In this document: in pieces, positions 1 to 10,378 of the stretch
Layout: every line of letters starts with the position of its first letter
How positions within the stretch are numbered: the stretch's first letter is position 1
Origin: Triatoma infestans
Taxonomy: Eukaryota; Arthropoda; Insecta; Hemiptera; Reduviidae
Direction of reading: 5' to 3'
DNA: 64,000 nt
Assembly: GCA_011037195.1 (NCBI GenBank)
Contig: JAAEAF010000213.1
Span: 1 to 64,000, forward strand
The notes under the pieces: generated by a model
What the model was told of the DNA's origin: nothing
Databases searched by the model: none
Seen by the model: the letters and a program-made list of their open reading frames with translations, nothing else
Made by a program: the position numbers and the translations under genes

Positions 1-42
1 GAGTAAGAGAAAGTTGTGTGAGTATTTCACACCAGATTTTTT
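1..42 (+). repeat. HINE-like interspersed repeat, 3' terminal fragment
   Basis: This is the 3' end signature of the repeat family found throughout the window. It has the subterminal motif GAGTAAGAGAAAGT, a short hairpin (GTGTGA against TCACAC, slightly mutated here), then CCAGA and a T-run. The rest of the copy lies outside the window to the left. Confidence 0.75.
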
Positions 43-52
43 AATATATATT

Positions 53-59
<7 letters not shown>

Positions 60-83
<24 letters not shown>

Positions 84-964
84 GGCATTAGCTTGAAGCC
101 ATAGCCAGCTTAACTATATAATTAGAACTTATACTTTCCTATTGATGGAATTCAAGAATTTACAGATGGCGCTACATAATTCCACAGTGAGTGACTGGAG
201 AATGGTTCTGTAATTGAAAGGATTGATAATTAATTCCGATACTTTTGAGAACAACACATCTCTTTCATTTGCATATGCAGGACAAATCATAATAATATGT
301 TCCAATGTATCAGTTTCACCGCAGTTCGCGCATGAAGAAGTGATTGAGATTCCAATCCTGTGATAGTAGGAATTACAGAGACCATGATTAACTCTCATTC
401 GGCATAATGTTTTTATCTCCTTCTTCCCCATGTAATGTCGGAAATGCCAAGGTCTATTGCTAACTACAGGATTGATAGATTTATAGACTAATCCCTTATC
501 CGACTTTCTAAAATCGCTTTGCCAATTCTGCCACGCTTTTCTTTTCACTAAGGGCAGCAAATCGCTTTTGGGTACTTTGATGTCACACCTCTCTCCCTCA
601 GTAATTGCTCGCTTTGCCAACGAGTCCGCACGTGCATTTCCCGAAATATTCGCATGCGCCTTGACCCATACAAAGTTGACTGTGCTGCCAGTAGCCTCAA
701 GCTGAAAGATGCAAGTTAGGATTTGACAGATGAGATAGTCAAAGTTAAAATTCCTACTGCATTCACTGAATTTAAGTAGAGCACTTTTGCTATCGGATAA
801 AATTACGAAATTATCCGTATTTTCCAATTTCAAAGCGTACTTTAGAGCTGCGTAAAGTGCATACATTTCCGCGGAAAATATCGTATACACATCTGGCAGT
901 CCAATCATTTCAGCGTGGTCGCTTTTATAATCATACACCGCACAACCAACCCCATTATCCATCT
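60..964 (-). mobile_element. 5'-truncated non-LTR retrotransposon with poly(A) tail
   Basis: A T-run at about 56-83 is the poly(A) tail of a minus-strand insertion. Flanking it, TTAACTTTT at 51-59 and again at 965-973 forms a 9-bp target-site duplication. The insertion therefore runs from the tail to 964 and is a typical 5'-truncated target-primed copy. It contains only the C-terminal RNase H and zinc-binding region of the second ORF. Confidence 0.75.
129..962 (-). CDS. RNase H and zinc-binding C-terminus of a non-LTR retrotransposon ORF2 (partial)
   Basis: An open 277-residue stretch matches the C-terminal part of ORF2 in RNase H-bearing non-LTR elements. Visible RNase H landmarks are the glutamate segment FSAEMYALYAAL (about residue 30), the aspartate segment ILSDSKSAL (about 54), and the C-terminal histidine/aspartate segment WVKAHANISGNARADSLAK (about 98). 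A zinc-binding motif of CxxC...HxxxxC type follows around residues 212-230 (CANCGETDTLEHIIMIC). The first catalytic aspartate region (TDGS type) is missing because the copy is truncated just upstream, so the initial Met is only the first in-frame one. The frame is undamaged, which suggests a fairly recent insertion, but without RT it cannot be autonomous. The clade is uncertain (I or Jockey-related). Confidence 0.75.
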   Translation of the reverse strand: MDNGVGCAVYDYKSDHAEMIGLPDVYTIFSAEMYALYAALKYALKLENTDNFVILSDSKSALLKFSECSRNFNFDYLICQILTCIFQLEATGSTVNFVWVKAHANISGNARADSLAKRAITEGERCDIKVPKSDLLPLVKRKAWQNWQSDFRKSDKGLVYKSINPVVSNRPWHFRHYMGKKEIKTLCRMRVNHGLCNSYYHRIGISITSSCANCGETDTLEHIIMICPAYANERDVLFSKVSELIINPFNYRTILQSLTVELCSAICKFLNSINRKV

Positions 965-973
965 TTAACTTTT

Positions 974-1824
974 ATTAATAAATAGCTTTTCACTCTATCA
1001 ATGAATGAAATTAAATTAATAAAATAAACCATTTATGTATTTAAAAAAAGATTTTCTCACTACCTAGGCAATTTTCTAGTTGTAGATGAAAAAGTTTACT
1101 TCAATCCAGAATATTTACCATTTCCTTATTATCCTCGACTAGGTAGATGTGACCTCAAAACATATTGAAAAGGCACATTACAGCAACAAAGCCTTACCGC
1201 CAAATCTTCCTCTAACTCATTTTTAATAAAAATCAGTATTTTAAATAAAACTGTTAAAGATCTTTGTATTTTTTTTTATTAAATCAGAGGTTCTTCTTCA
1301 TTAAAAACAGGAATTTATTCTCTGAGAAACTTACTTTAAATATTTAAAAAGGTAAACCTTTTAACAGCCTTTTCTAAAGATTGATTTTGCTTCCATTTGG
1401 AGGAAAGAGAAAACGGAAGAAAACCCTGGAGAAGACGAATATACTCCATTCGTCCAACTTAAATAAATGGTTTGTAAAAGCTAAGTAGAGTTAAAGTAGA
1501 GTTGAAAAGTAAGCAGCCAGGAACCAGCTTCACATGGGAAAAATGTACCCTGTTCAGCGTGTTTTTCTTATATCACTTTACAAGCTCAGCTCAAAATGGA
1601 GTTTCTCACCTTTTTTATGTAATGATGATAATCATATTTTTAAATATAAAACATTTTATTTTAATTTCATTATGGAGTGAATACTTTTATAGAAGTAATG
1701 GATGTTGTATGTTTGTAGTGAGTGTGGCTGTAAAGTGAAATTAAAATAAGCTGTAACATTTGTTATAGCGCCCTTAGATGGTTAGAATGTAGTAATCTGT
1801 AAATTGTACAATATATAATTGTTA

Positions 1825-1866
<42 letters not shown>

Positions 1867-2065
1867 TGATGAGGTAGAGACTATCTGTGGATTCGCTAAA
1901 CCCAAGAGGCGCTCATATCAACTAAACCTTCAGACCATACTTGTATTTATGTAACTTAGGCAGTCTCAATTGTTATGTTGTGCTATTATTCGTTTAGTAT
2001 CATTTACTTGGTTTTATATACGTATATGTACAAACCTCTAGGAAACATCAATAGTGCAGTAGTAA
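974..2065. other. No gene recognised; contains a GT microsatellite
   Basis: This AT-rich stretch has no recognisable coding motif on either strand. A 78-codon open frame at 1502-1738 has no familiar motifs and looks like chance. A GT dinucleotide run lies at about 1827-1865. Confidence 0.5.
1827..1865. repeat. (GT)n microsatellite
   Basis: About 19 uninterrupted GT units. It is not inside one of the HINE-like copies, although those also carry GT runs. Confidence 0.9.
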
Positions 2066-2107
2066 TTTTTACTTCCTCTTACTGCAAGTAAGAGGAAGTA
2101 TAGTATT
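2066..2107 (+). repeat. HINE-like repeat, isolated 5' end
   Basis: A roughly 40-bp stub carries the family's 5' palindromic start (CTCTTACT...AGTAAGAG). It ends abruptly in a T-run where the next, longer copy begins. Confidence 0.55.
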
Positions 2108-2112
2108 TTTTT

Positions 2113-3070
2113 ACTTTCTCTTACTTCTAGTAAGAAAAGTATTGTAATCGTGTCAAATTTTCGATATCAAGTTTTCACCGTTTTCGCCGTTCATCCGTTC
2201 TTAGGTCCCCTTAGTCCAAAAAAGTGGTTTTTGGCAAAGAGTCTGTGTGTGTGTGTGTGTGTGTGTGCTTAGAAACTTGAAACTTGATATTTAGGTAATT
2301 ACAATGGGATCTGATAATACGTTATCTGTCAAAATTCCTCAATCGCAAGTACCACTTAACTAGTTTTTTTTTACTTTTTTGCGATTTTCTCAAAAATATT
2401 TTTAACATTTTCTTGAAACTTGGGATATCAACTACACATACAAGGAGCTACAACTTTTATTTAAAACATTTCTCCGGGAAAATTCATTTAAGGGGACTTC
2501 TGGGGGAGGGGTGGGTTAGGTTTTTATCTAAAGTCCTATTTCAGTTTATTAAACAATTCCGCCATATAAATAATGTTAATAAGAATTACATATGCTGTTG
2601 AAATTTCGAGTTTGAAAAAATCGGATAACCGGAAATGCGTTTACTTTACCAGTTTACTAAATGATTTTTTCACTTTTTCGGAATTTTCTCAAAAATAGCT
2701 CCGACGATTTTCTTGAAAGTTCTAATATAAACTAAACATGCAAAGATCTACATAATTTATTTAAAACATTTCTCTGGGAAAATTCATTTAAGGGGACTTT
2801 TAGGGGAGAGGTGAGGTTACATTTTCCTGTAAAGTGATATCACAGTTGATTATACAATTCTGTCATCCAAAGGAAATTAATTAGAAATAAATAGGTTGCT
2901 AAAATTCCGAGTTCCATGAAAATTAGTAAACCGGAAGTGCGCTTTTACTGAACAGTTTTTCAGTTGTCGACGAATTTCGTTAAATTTGGTAACGACTATA
3001 AAATCTGTCATTTATAATTTTGAGAACTGGAGTAAGAGAAAGTTCTGTGAGTGTTTCACACCAGATTTTT
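2113..3070 (+). repeat. HINE-like interspersed repeat, near full-length copy
   Basis: This copy shows both ends of the family and is the best guide to its structure. The 5' end starts ACTTTCTCTTACT and is followed by a palindromic partner (AGTAAGAG in better copies) and a conserved leader containing TGTAATCGTGTCAAATTTTC. A GT microsatellite follows at about 2243-2267. Then come two diverged internal units of about 270-285 bp, each with the phrases GATTTTCT, TTTATTTAAAACATTTCTC and AATTCATTTAAGGGGAC. The 3' end has the inverted copy of the 5' start (GAGTAAGAGAAAGT at about 3030), about 30 bp from the true end, followed by a hairpin and CCAGATTTTT. There is no coding capacity. This layout resembles Helentron-associated non-autonomous elements; the classification is inference. 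Confidence 0.75.
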
Positions 3071-3073
3071 TTT

Positions 3074-3410
3074 ACTTTCTCTTACTCCTAGTAAGCGGAA
3101 GTATTGTAATCGTGTCAAATTTTCGATATCGAGTTTTCACCGGAAAAATCCTTTTTGAGGTTCCCTGAGTCCAAAAAAGTGGTTTTTAGCAAATGGTCTG
3201 TGTGTACGTGTGTGTGTGTGTGTGTATGTGTGTGTGTGCGTGTGTATGTGAACAGCACAACTCAAAAAGGCAAAATCTTGGAGAAAGTTCAAACCGTTGA
3301 AACCATAGAAAGTTGAAACTTAACATTCCGTTTAGGGTCAGTGCTTAACATCTGACAGTAGGTCAGCTGCCAAAATTCCTCAACCGGAAATTTCGTCTGA
3401 AATTTTAAAG
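3074..3410 (+). repeat. HINE-like repeat, 5' portion, abutting the previous copy head-to-tail
   Basis: It starts ACTTTCTCTTACTCCTAG directly after the T-run that ends the previous copy. It keeps the conserved leader and a long GT/GTAT microsatellite (about 3198-3250). Similarity fades after about 3400. Confidence 0.65.
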
Positions 3411-4851
3411 TTTGCTGTTGACTTTGTCGATAAAGATACTAACGAGTTTCCTTGACCATGGTCAACACACATATTATATAGGCCCATCGTTTCTGCGCGA
3501 AACATTTTTTTTTTCGAATAAGTCGAGAAAGTTGAAAGGTCACACTTCCCTCAAGGTCATTTTTACATAGTTTAGGTTCTTTCAACTACATATATAATAG
3601 TGAAACAGTTAAAATTTAATCAACATTCCCGTGTTTCAACTAAATTTATCAATAATAACTATATAAATTGCAGTATCGGAAAGTTGTGGACTCTTTTACA
3701 TCATAATTTTAAGCACTGGGGAGTTCTTCTCCTCACTGCACTCTACATCCGTCCATATATCTTATTTCCCCCTTTTTTTTTTTCAGTAACAAAAATTAAA
3801 GGACCATAAACGCTTCACGATTTCGCTTGCAGAAGCCTTTCTAATTTTTGTGTGTATCGTTCAAATTTTAGTTTATTTATAACAAAAGCGAGAAAAAAAA
3901 ATATATACACAATAACCATGAAGTGAAATGTGCCCATTCTCACAATGAACCACTACAGAGTCACCTAGCAGTTTAGAATACTAAATAGAACATGCTTTCA
4001 GTGTAGGGTTGGTTTCATTGCTGAAATCGAGAGAGCATGGTATTCGATACCCCAGAAAATATCAGTGCATAGAGAGTTGGAACATTATGCAGCCAGTATC
4101 GATACCAACATCATGCTATAGTGGATATTGGGGACGTGTGCATAATTTAAAGTAAATAGTTACATATAGAGAGTATGGGGGCAGGCTGTGTTACCAATGG
4201 AAGTGGTATATGGAGTACTGTTACCATACTCCACCATTTCCCTTTATATTCTACTACAGCTATTTGAATACATATTGGTACAACATACTGCTCCTATATA
4301 CCATGAATCTCCTTTAATAGAGTTTTCACTAATCACCTTTAAAGGTAAAGTTAACATTTCAAATTTGTTAAATAAAACAATAAACTTAATATAACTTGGC
4401 ATTACTATTTAATTATTTGTTAATTTCATAGTATACATTTTGTTTATATTAAAACTAAAAGAATAAAGTAACATGGATACAGATCATATCGTCTCAAAAT
4501 TTACTTTCGAACGAATTCTGTACTATTCATTTCCATTCATTGCAGTTCAAACACAGTTCAGGCTTCCTTCAAGGTTTCCTATTACATTTTCCTTTCAGAT
4601 CTTATAATCCCATATGTAAGAAAAGTGCAAAAGAAGCACTATACTATAGTGCCGCAACGGAGATGCGACATCCTTGACTTGAAGACATAAAAAAATTTGT
4701 TTTAACCCTACTAATTTTGTAAATTTTCAAATATGTCGTCAACTTTTTATTTAATTTTATTTATGCTCCGTACATGGCATATTCCGGAACTAACTTTCTT
4801 ATTCAAATAGAACATTCTTCATTTTTTGCAAATTTGAAAACTACAATTTTT
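3411..4851. other. No gene recognised
   Basis: AT-rich sequence. Short open frames at 3600-3809 and 4188-4394 have no recognisable motifs. I see no further repeat that matches elsewhere in the window. Confidence 0.4.
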
Positions 4852-5368
4852 ACTTTCTCTAACTGCTATTAGAGGAAGTATTGTGATCGTGTAAGATTTT
4901 AAATTGAGTTTTCACCAGAAATACACGTTTTGAGGTCCTCTGAGTCCAAAAAAGTGGTTTTTAGAAAATGGTCTGGTGCGTGGTATGTGAAAATGGTGTG
5001 TGTCTGTGTGTGAAAAGAATATCTCAAAAAAGAAAAGTTACAGGAAGCTCAAACTTCTTATTCCGTTTAGATACGACAACCGCATTAGAAATGAAGATTA
5101 CGGGTAAAATCCATCAATCGGAAGTGCCTCTTTACTGAATGGGTTTTTTCCGATTTTTTGTGATTTTCTCGAAAACGGCTCCAACGATTTTCTTTAACTT
5201 GGCACATCAGGTTGGCACACATATAAAGAGCTACAACTTTTATTTGAAACATTTCTCCGGGAAAATTCGTTTAAGGGCACTTTTTGGGGAAAGGTGGGAT
5301 TATGGTTTCCTCTAATGTACTATTTCAATTCAACAATGTGCTATACAATTCTATCAACTAAATAATAT
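4852..5368 (+). repeat. HINE-like repeat, 5' half of a copy split by nested insertions
   Basis: The 5' start (ACTTTCTCTAACTG), leader and one internal unit are recognisable up to the phrase CTAAATAATA at about 5360. In other copies that phrase continues into TTAATTAGAATTA. Here the continuation is found only at about 16090, after the nested insertions, so 4852-5368 and about 16090-16313 are one interrupted copy. Confidence 0.65.
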
Positions 5369-6011
5369 GGGTTAGTTAACTGCCTATTACGGGTTGTTTT
5401 ATTCTAAAATGAGCTATGGTATATTGCTATGGAGAGTAGCTTCTGATAGTATTCTAGTCTTTAAGCTACAAAAAAAAAGCAATAAGAACATGTTTAGACA
5501 AAATAATAGAGATAGCTGTAAAGCACTGTTTAAAGAGCATTCTCTTCTAACTTTGCCATCTTTGTTTCTTTTCACTAATTTATTGGCTATAAAAGATAAT
5601 ACTAACAATGTGTTCAGAAATGATTTCCAATATGACATAAGAAGCAAAAACAACTTACACATTCCAGTTAAAAGACTGAAAAAATCTGATTTGTCTCCAA
5701 CTATAATCTCTCGGAAAATATATAATAACTTGCCGCATGGAATTAAAGAAATTGGAGAAAAACAGTTCAGAAAGAAGTAGTAAGAAGATTTCTGATACAA
5801 AAAACTTTCTACAGTATTACTGAATACTGAATATTTAGAACACTAGTGGAAGGTTACAGAATTTTGTGCAGACTAAGTATCCCTGGTGGTTATATGTTAC
5901 ATTACATTAATTATAAAGAACAAAGTTTTATTTAGTTAACTCAGTTTCTTTGTACATCACAGCTAGAATTTGTTGACGTGCTTATTGTATTTTTGTAATA
6001 CGTTAAGGCTT
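5369..6011 (+). mobile_element. CR1-like non-LTR fragment, 5' part of the split insertion
   Basis: This 5'-truncated non-LTR fragment carries the RT C-terminal domain and 3' UTR. Its AATA-type tail appears to be the AATAAATAAATAAAT at 16080-16094, on the other side of the Gypsy element that interrupts it at 6012. The insertion sits inside the HINE-like copy that starts at 4852. Confidence 0.55.
5394..5780 (+). pseudogene. C-terminal domain of a non-LTR reverse transcriptase (CR1-like)
   Basis: The 128-residue open stretch has the phrases typical of the region after the polymerase core in CR1-like elements: SYGILLW near the start, then FKLQKK, SCKALFKEHSLLTLPSLFLF, a DIRSKNNL..P segment, and IYNNLPHGIKEI before the end. 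These correspond to the 'kLQKk-R / lFk..iLTLpslyi / yNtR / klyNhLP..ik' pattern of that family. The polymerase core itself is absent through 5' truncation, so this is a dead fragment. Its 3' UTR is cut by the Gypsy LTR at 6012. Confidence 0.65.
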
Positions 6012-6482
6012 TGTAAGAGTCAGCAGTGGAGGTGGTGTTGTGTTTGTTTATGTTTATGTAGTATATTTTATTTTATAATCCCAATGTGAATTTTAGTTAC
6101 CAAGAGACAAAGGTCAGGTGAGAGTGAGGCAGTCAGAGTTCGCAAGTGCTGGTGTGCAGAGCTAGTTCGTACTGAGTGTGATTTGTCCTAAAGAAAGCCA
6201 AGCTTCCCTCTCGCCTACCTGCAGGGCTCTCTGGTCTGCGGCCTGTTGCTGCATACGTATGTATGTAATATACGTCTGTATATGGTAATAGTTTATAGCG
6301 TTAGTAGTATATTTTGAGATATAATTATATTGTAGTTATAGTCAACTAGTTTTAGTCCCAATAATAAGCTTCAATCATATTCAAGTAGTTTTAATTGTCC
6401 TATCCCGGTTGTGACTGTGCGTGTGAGACTCGCCTGTGTATGTGGAGTGTGCGTATGTGCGTGTGTGTGTGTGTATAGGCAT
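6012..6482 (+). repeat. 5' LTR of the Gypsy element, first part
   Basis: It matches 15524-16011 almost base for base. It differs by a few substitutions and by lacking a 17-bp tandem duplication in the TATGTATGTAATATACG stretch. It is cut at GTGTATAGGCAT, which is duplicated at 12321-12332 on the far side of the LOA-like insertion. Separating the two LTR halves by 5.8 kb probably disables promoter function. Confidence 0.85.
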
Positions 6483-6579
6483 TATTATTATTATTCGCGA
6501 AAGGGGAGGGCAAACCCTACGCTATCCAAAGCCCCCCAGGGCCCATATAGCTACCCCTAAAGAATAACAACCACTGGGA

Positions 6580-9500
6580 CTAGAATACAAATCCAGGCCC
6601 AGGATTCAACCATCTAAGTTTCACAACAGACCGAACAAATCGGACCAAAACCTTAAAAGGACACAGCTTAAGATCCTCTACCGACATCCTATTCCGGCCG
6701 AAGTTCCTAAACCTAATCTCCTCACAACCCAAACAATTCGTCATCAGATGCATGGGTGTTTCCTCCTCAGTTTCACAAACTCTACAAAAGGGGTCAGGCA
6801 CAAGTCCCATTATATAGAGATGCCTCCTTAAACCACAATGCCCAGTGAGGAATCCAACCAGATACCTGAGGGAGGTCCGTGAAAGACATCGGACCCCACT
6901 GCTCAAAGCTCCGCCCGGGCCCCCAATGAGCATTTTAGACTGCCGACAACCCACTGCACTCATCCATAAGGATGAGTGCTGTGAGGTCATCCACGTCTGA
7001 AAGCCCGACAAACATGTGTCAGAAGACACACCAACAGCAGGCTCTGGACCAATGAAAGGGAGAGAGGCACCTAATTTGGCAAACCTATCCACCTCCTCAT
7101 TCCCAAAAATTCCCATATGACCTGGAACCCAGACCAGAAGCACATCCTTTAATAAGAAAGATCTTCCAGTCTTCTAGAACATTCCAACACCAATCTGGAA
7201 GTGAAGACACATGAATTAAGCGCCTTCAACGCAGCCTGGCTATCCGAGCAGATACAAACACCTTTTAAATTAGTGTTACGCACCCTCTCATCCAAAATAC
7301 AGCAAAGAATTGCATAAACCTCAGCCTGGAAAACGGTGGCCCACTCACCAAGAGGCGCTACCAAATGATCTCCCGTCTCAAAATAGACGGCAGCCCCAGA
7401 CCTACCATCCATCCTGGAACCGTCCGTGTAGCATCGGAGATAATTCTCAGGAATCACAGCAGACGGACCCAGGGTTAACCAATCTTCCCTAGAAGGCAAC
7501 CTAACCCTGTAGGAATGACCAAAGACAAAAGTTTTCAGATTCCTATCAGAAGGAAAACCTGTAATGGGAATCCTTAAAAGCATCTCACGATAAATGGTAG
7601 AATGACCATATCGCTTACCCTGCCAAAAACCTGCCTGTTTAATTCTATAACAGGCTTTCATTGCCTGGTTTTTCACCTCCACAAAGAGAGGTGGAATCCC
7701 TAACAAAGTCTCCATAGATGCGGTCGGTGTAGTCCGAAACGCTCCAGTCACCGCCAGACAAGCTAAGCGTTGGACTTCTTCCAACAGCTGCCTAGCGGAT
7801 CGTGTTTCAATGCGACGCCACCACACCAAAGCCGCATATACCAATCTAGGTTTAATGACCATGCAATAAATCCAGAACATCATCTTGGGAGTGATTCCCC
7901 AATTCTTACCAACAACTCTTCGACATTGCCAAAAGGAGATTATCGCCTTTTGATGTTGTGTCTTAACATGCTCCGACCAGTTCAATTTACTGTCGAGAAC
8001 TACCCCAAGGAACTTCACTGATTTGCTAACCTGTATGGAAGTACCTAACAACCTAGGAGGTGTAAAACCTACTATCTTCCTTCTATGAGTGAATAGAATT
8101 GCCTGGGTCTTCATAGGATTAATGGAAAGACCCTTATCCTGTGCCCAACAATATACCATATTAAGGGCGCTTTGCATTAGGTCCGAAATAGTGGACAAAC
8201 AGCGCCCTAACAATAAAATGACACCATCATCGGCATATGCTTGCACATAAAATCCCGATGAGTTCAGCCTAACCAAAAGGTCATCCATGACGACGCACCA
8301 CAACTTTGGTGAGAGACAACCCCCTTGAGGGCACCCTCTCCCCGCTTTTACTATCACGGTGCGCCCGCCAAGGGATGCCTGTATAACCCTACTCCTAAGA
8401 TAGACACCTATCCAATTGATTAAGACGGGGATGTATACCTTTTCGAACCAAGGCATCTTCGAGAGCATCAAACGATACTCTGTCAAATGCCCCCTCAACA
8501 TCAAAGAAACACCCTAGGGCATATTCTTTTATTTCCAAAGCAGATTCTATCCTACCGACGAGACAATGCAATGCAGTCTCTGTCGACTTACCCACAATAT
8601 AAGCATGTTGGTTAGGATGGAGTGGATGATCCCTTAATGGGCCATCAGTAATATACCTATCCACCAACCTTTCCAAAGTTTTCAAGAAGAAAGACATAAG
8701 ACTAATGGGTCTAAATGCCTTGGGGTCAGAGTAGTCATTTCTTCCCGGCTTGGGAATAAAGACTACCCTTACTTCTCTCCATAATGTTGGTACATAACCA
8801 AACATCAAACATCCTTTAAACAATCTTAACAATACCTTCGTCAGCACGTCCCCACCCTTTTGCAACAGACAAGGATAAATCCCGTCCGGTCCAGGTGACT
8901 TGAAAGGTGAGAAACTTTGTACTGCCCAACTGACTCTATCCTGTGTGACTACCCCATCTAAGGTGGATACATCTTCAAGGTCCCATCTCCTTCCACACAC
9001 CAAAGACGAAGCAGCATTCAAACCAATATTATCCGGGAAGTGAGTATCAAGCAAAAGCTGCAGTGTCTCCCCTTCCCCCCCTGTAAAGGAACCATCAGGG
9101 TATCGTAGGGTACCTAACTGACTGTCCCTATCCTTACTAAGAATCCGTACCAATCTAGATGATTCCTGGAACGAATTTATATCCTCACAAAAGGATCTCC
9201 AGGAATTCCTCTTGGCTCTCCTCAGAGCATATTTATATGCTCTTTTAATACTGTTATAACTATCCCATGATTCCGAAGAATCAGCAAGGACAGCCTTCCT
9301 GTATGAGCCCCTTACCTGTCTCCTTAGTTTTTCCAACGAAGAGGACCACCAGGGGTTCTTACTACCCTTAACCACCTTGGGAGGACAAGACTCCTCGAAT
9401 GAGGATCTGATATGTTCATGAAGAATACCAGCCTCCCTTTCCAATTCCTCTATACCATCAGGGGCTTCTGATTGGATAGTCAGTTTATCTTCAATAATTC

Positions 9501-10251
9501 TAGAATATAAACCCCAATCCGCCCTCCTAGGATTCCTATAACTAGCCAGGGTAATTGGATCAATCCCCAGACTAAACCTAATCATCCTGTGATCGGAGAT
9601 GGAAGCCTCAGGACTCACCCTCCAATCTTTAATCAGACCACTAAAATTCCTAGAAGCAAGGGAAATATCAATAACCTGTCTTCTAATCCTAGTAACAAAA
9701 GTGGGTTCAGTACCCCTATTCAGGACCTCTAATCGCGTGCCCACCAGGAAATCCATGAGAGCGCGACCCCTACCATTGGTGTCGCTGCTACCCCAGACGA
9801 CATGATGCGCATTCGCGTCACACCCTATTATAATAGGTATGTCATTGGTCTCCGAATACTGAACCAAACCCATGAACTCCTGAGGAGGAGGAGAGGGGCC
9901 ATCATAGGGGAAGTAAGCCGAAGCCACAACTACGTCGCGACGACGCCCACCAACCCCCAGACCAACCCTCACCGCCACCAAGTCCCGACAGCAGAACTGT
10001 CGAAGCAGGACAGCGTCGACACCCCGACTGGCAAAAATACATGCCCTAGGAATGTTCCCGCCATCCGCCACGAACAGTCTGCCATCAACCACACTCAGTC
10101 CTCGAACCAAACCTTTAAAGGCATAAGGTTCTTGTATTAGAATAAAATATGTATGCAACTTAGCAATACAGCGGCATAAGTTAGCCGTTGCATCTTTGCT
10201 ATGCTGCAAGTTAATTTGTATCATCTCTACCCTGTCAACCGCCATAATCAC
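6580..10251 (-). pseudogene. ORF2: endonuclease-reverse transcriptase-RNase H, two frame breaks
   Basis: Read on the minus strand from 10251. First comes an apurinic-type endonuclease (QINLQHSK, the IQEPY glutamate, GCDANAHH, RRQVIDISLAS and the C-terminal SDHRMI), which would nick target DNA. The RT follows, with motif A around CFFDVEGAFDRV. A frame break near 8430 shifts reading to the next frame (7149-8504), which holds GCPQGGCLSP and the catalytic AYADDGV. RNase H follows, with CYTDGS, FQAEVYAIL and ICSDSQAALKAL. A second break near 7150-7160 moves RNase H's last segment (WVPGHMGIFGNEEVDRFAK) and the zinc-binding tail (CRVC...HLMTNC) into a third frame ending at 6580. No large deletion is visible. 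ORF2 begins 127 bp after the ORF1 stop. Confidence 0.85.
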
Positions 10252-10309
10252 AAGTCAACATCGGAAGAGTTAGATCCTAATAAAACACGGGTAGGAAACA
10301 GATAGGTGA

Positions 10310-10376
10310 AAAACAAAACAATAATAATAACAATAATAATAATAGTAATAATAATGATAATAATAATCACCACCTA
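10310..10376. repeat. (ATT)n-type microsatellite between ORF1 and ORF2
   Basis: An imperfect AAT/ATT array lies in the short gap between the ORF1 stop (10379) and ORF2 start (10251). It has the same repeat type as the element's 3' tail. Confidence 0.85.
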
Positions 10377-10378
10377 CC

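Noticed and set aside
1502..1738. 78-codon open frame
   Set aside because: Low-complexity hydrophobic reading in AT-rich DNA, with no motif.
2113..3070. Classical Helitron
   Set aside because: The ends do not show the 5' TC and 3' CTRR termini of classical Helitrons. The asymmetric inverted ends fit Helentron-type elements better.
5414..5800. Minus-strand 128-codon open frame opposite the CR1-like fragment
   Set aside because: It is a shadow of the plus-strand frame, which has clear RT C-terminal motifs.
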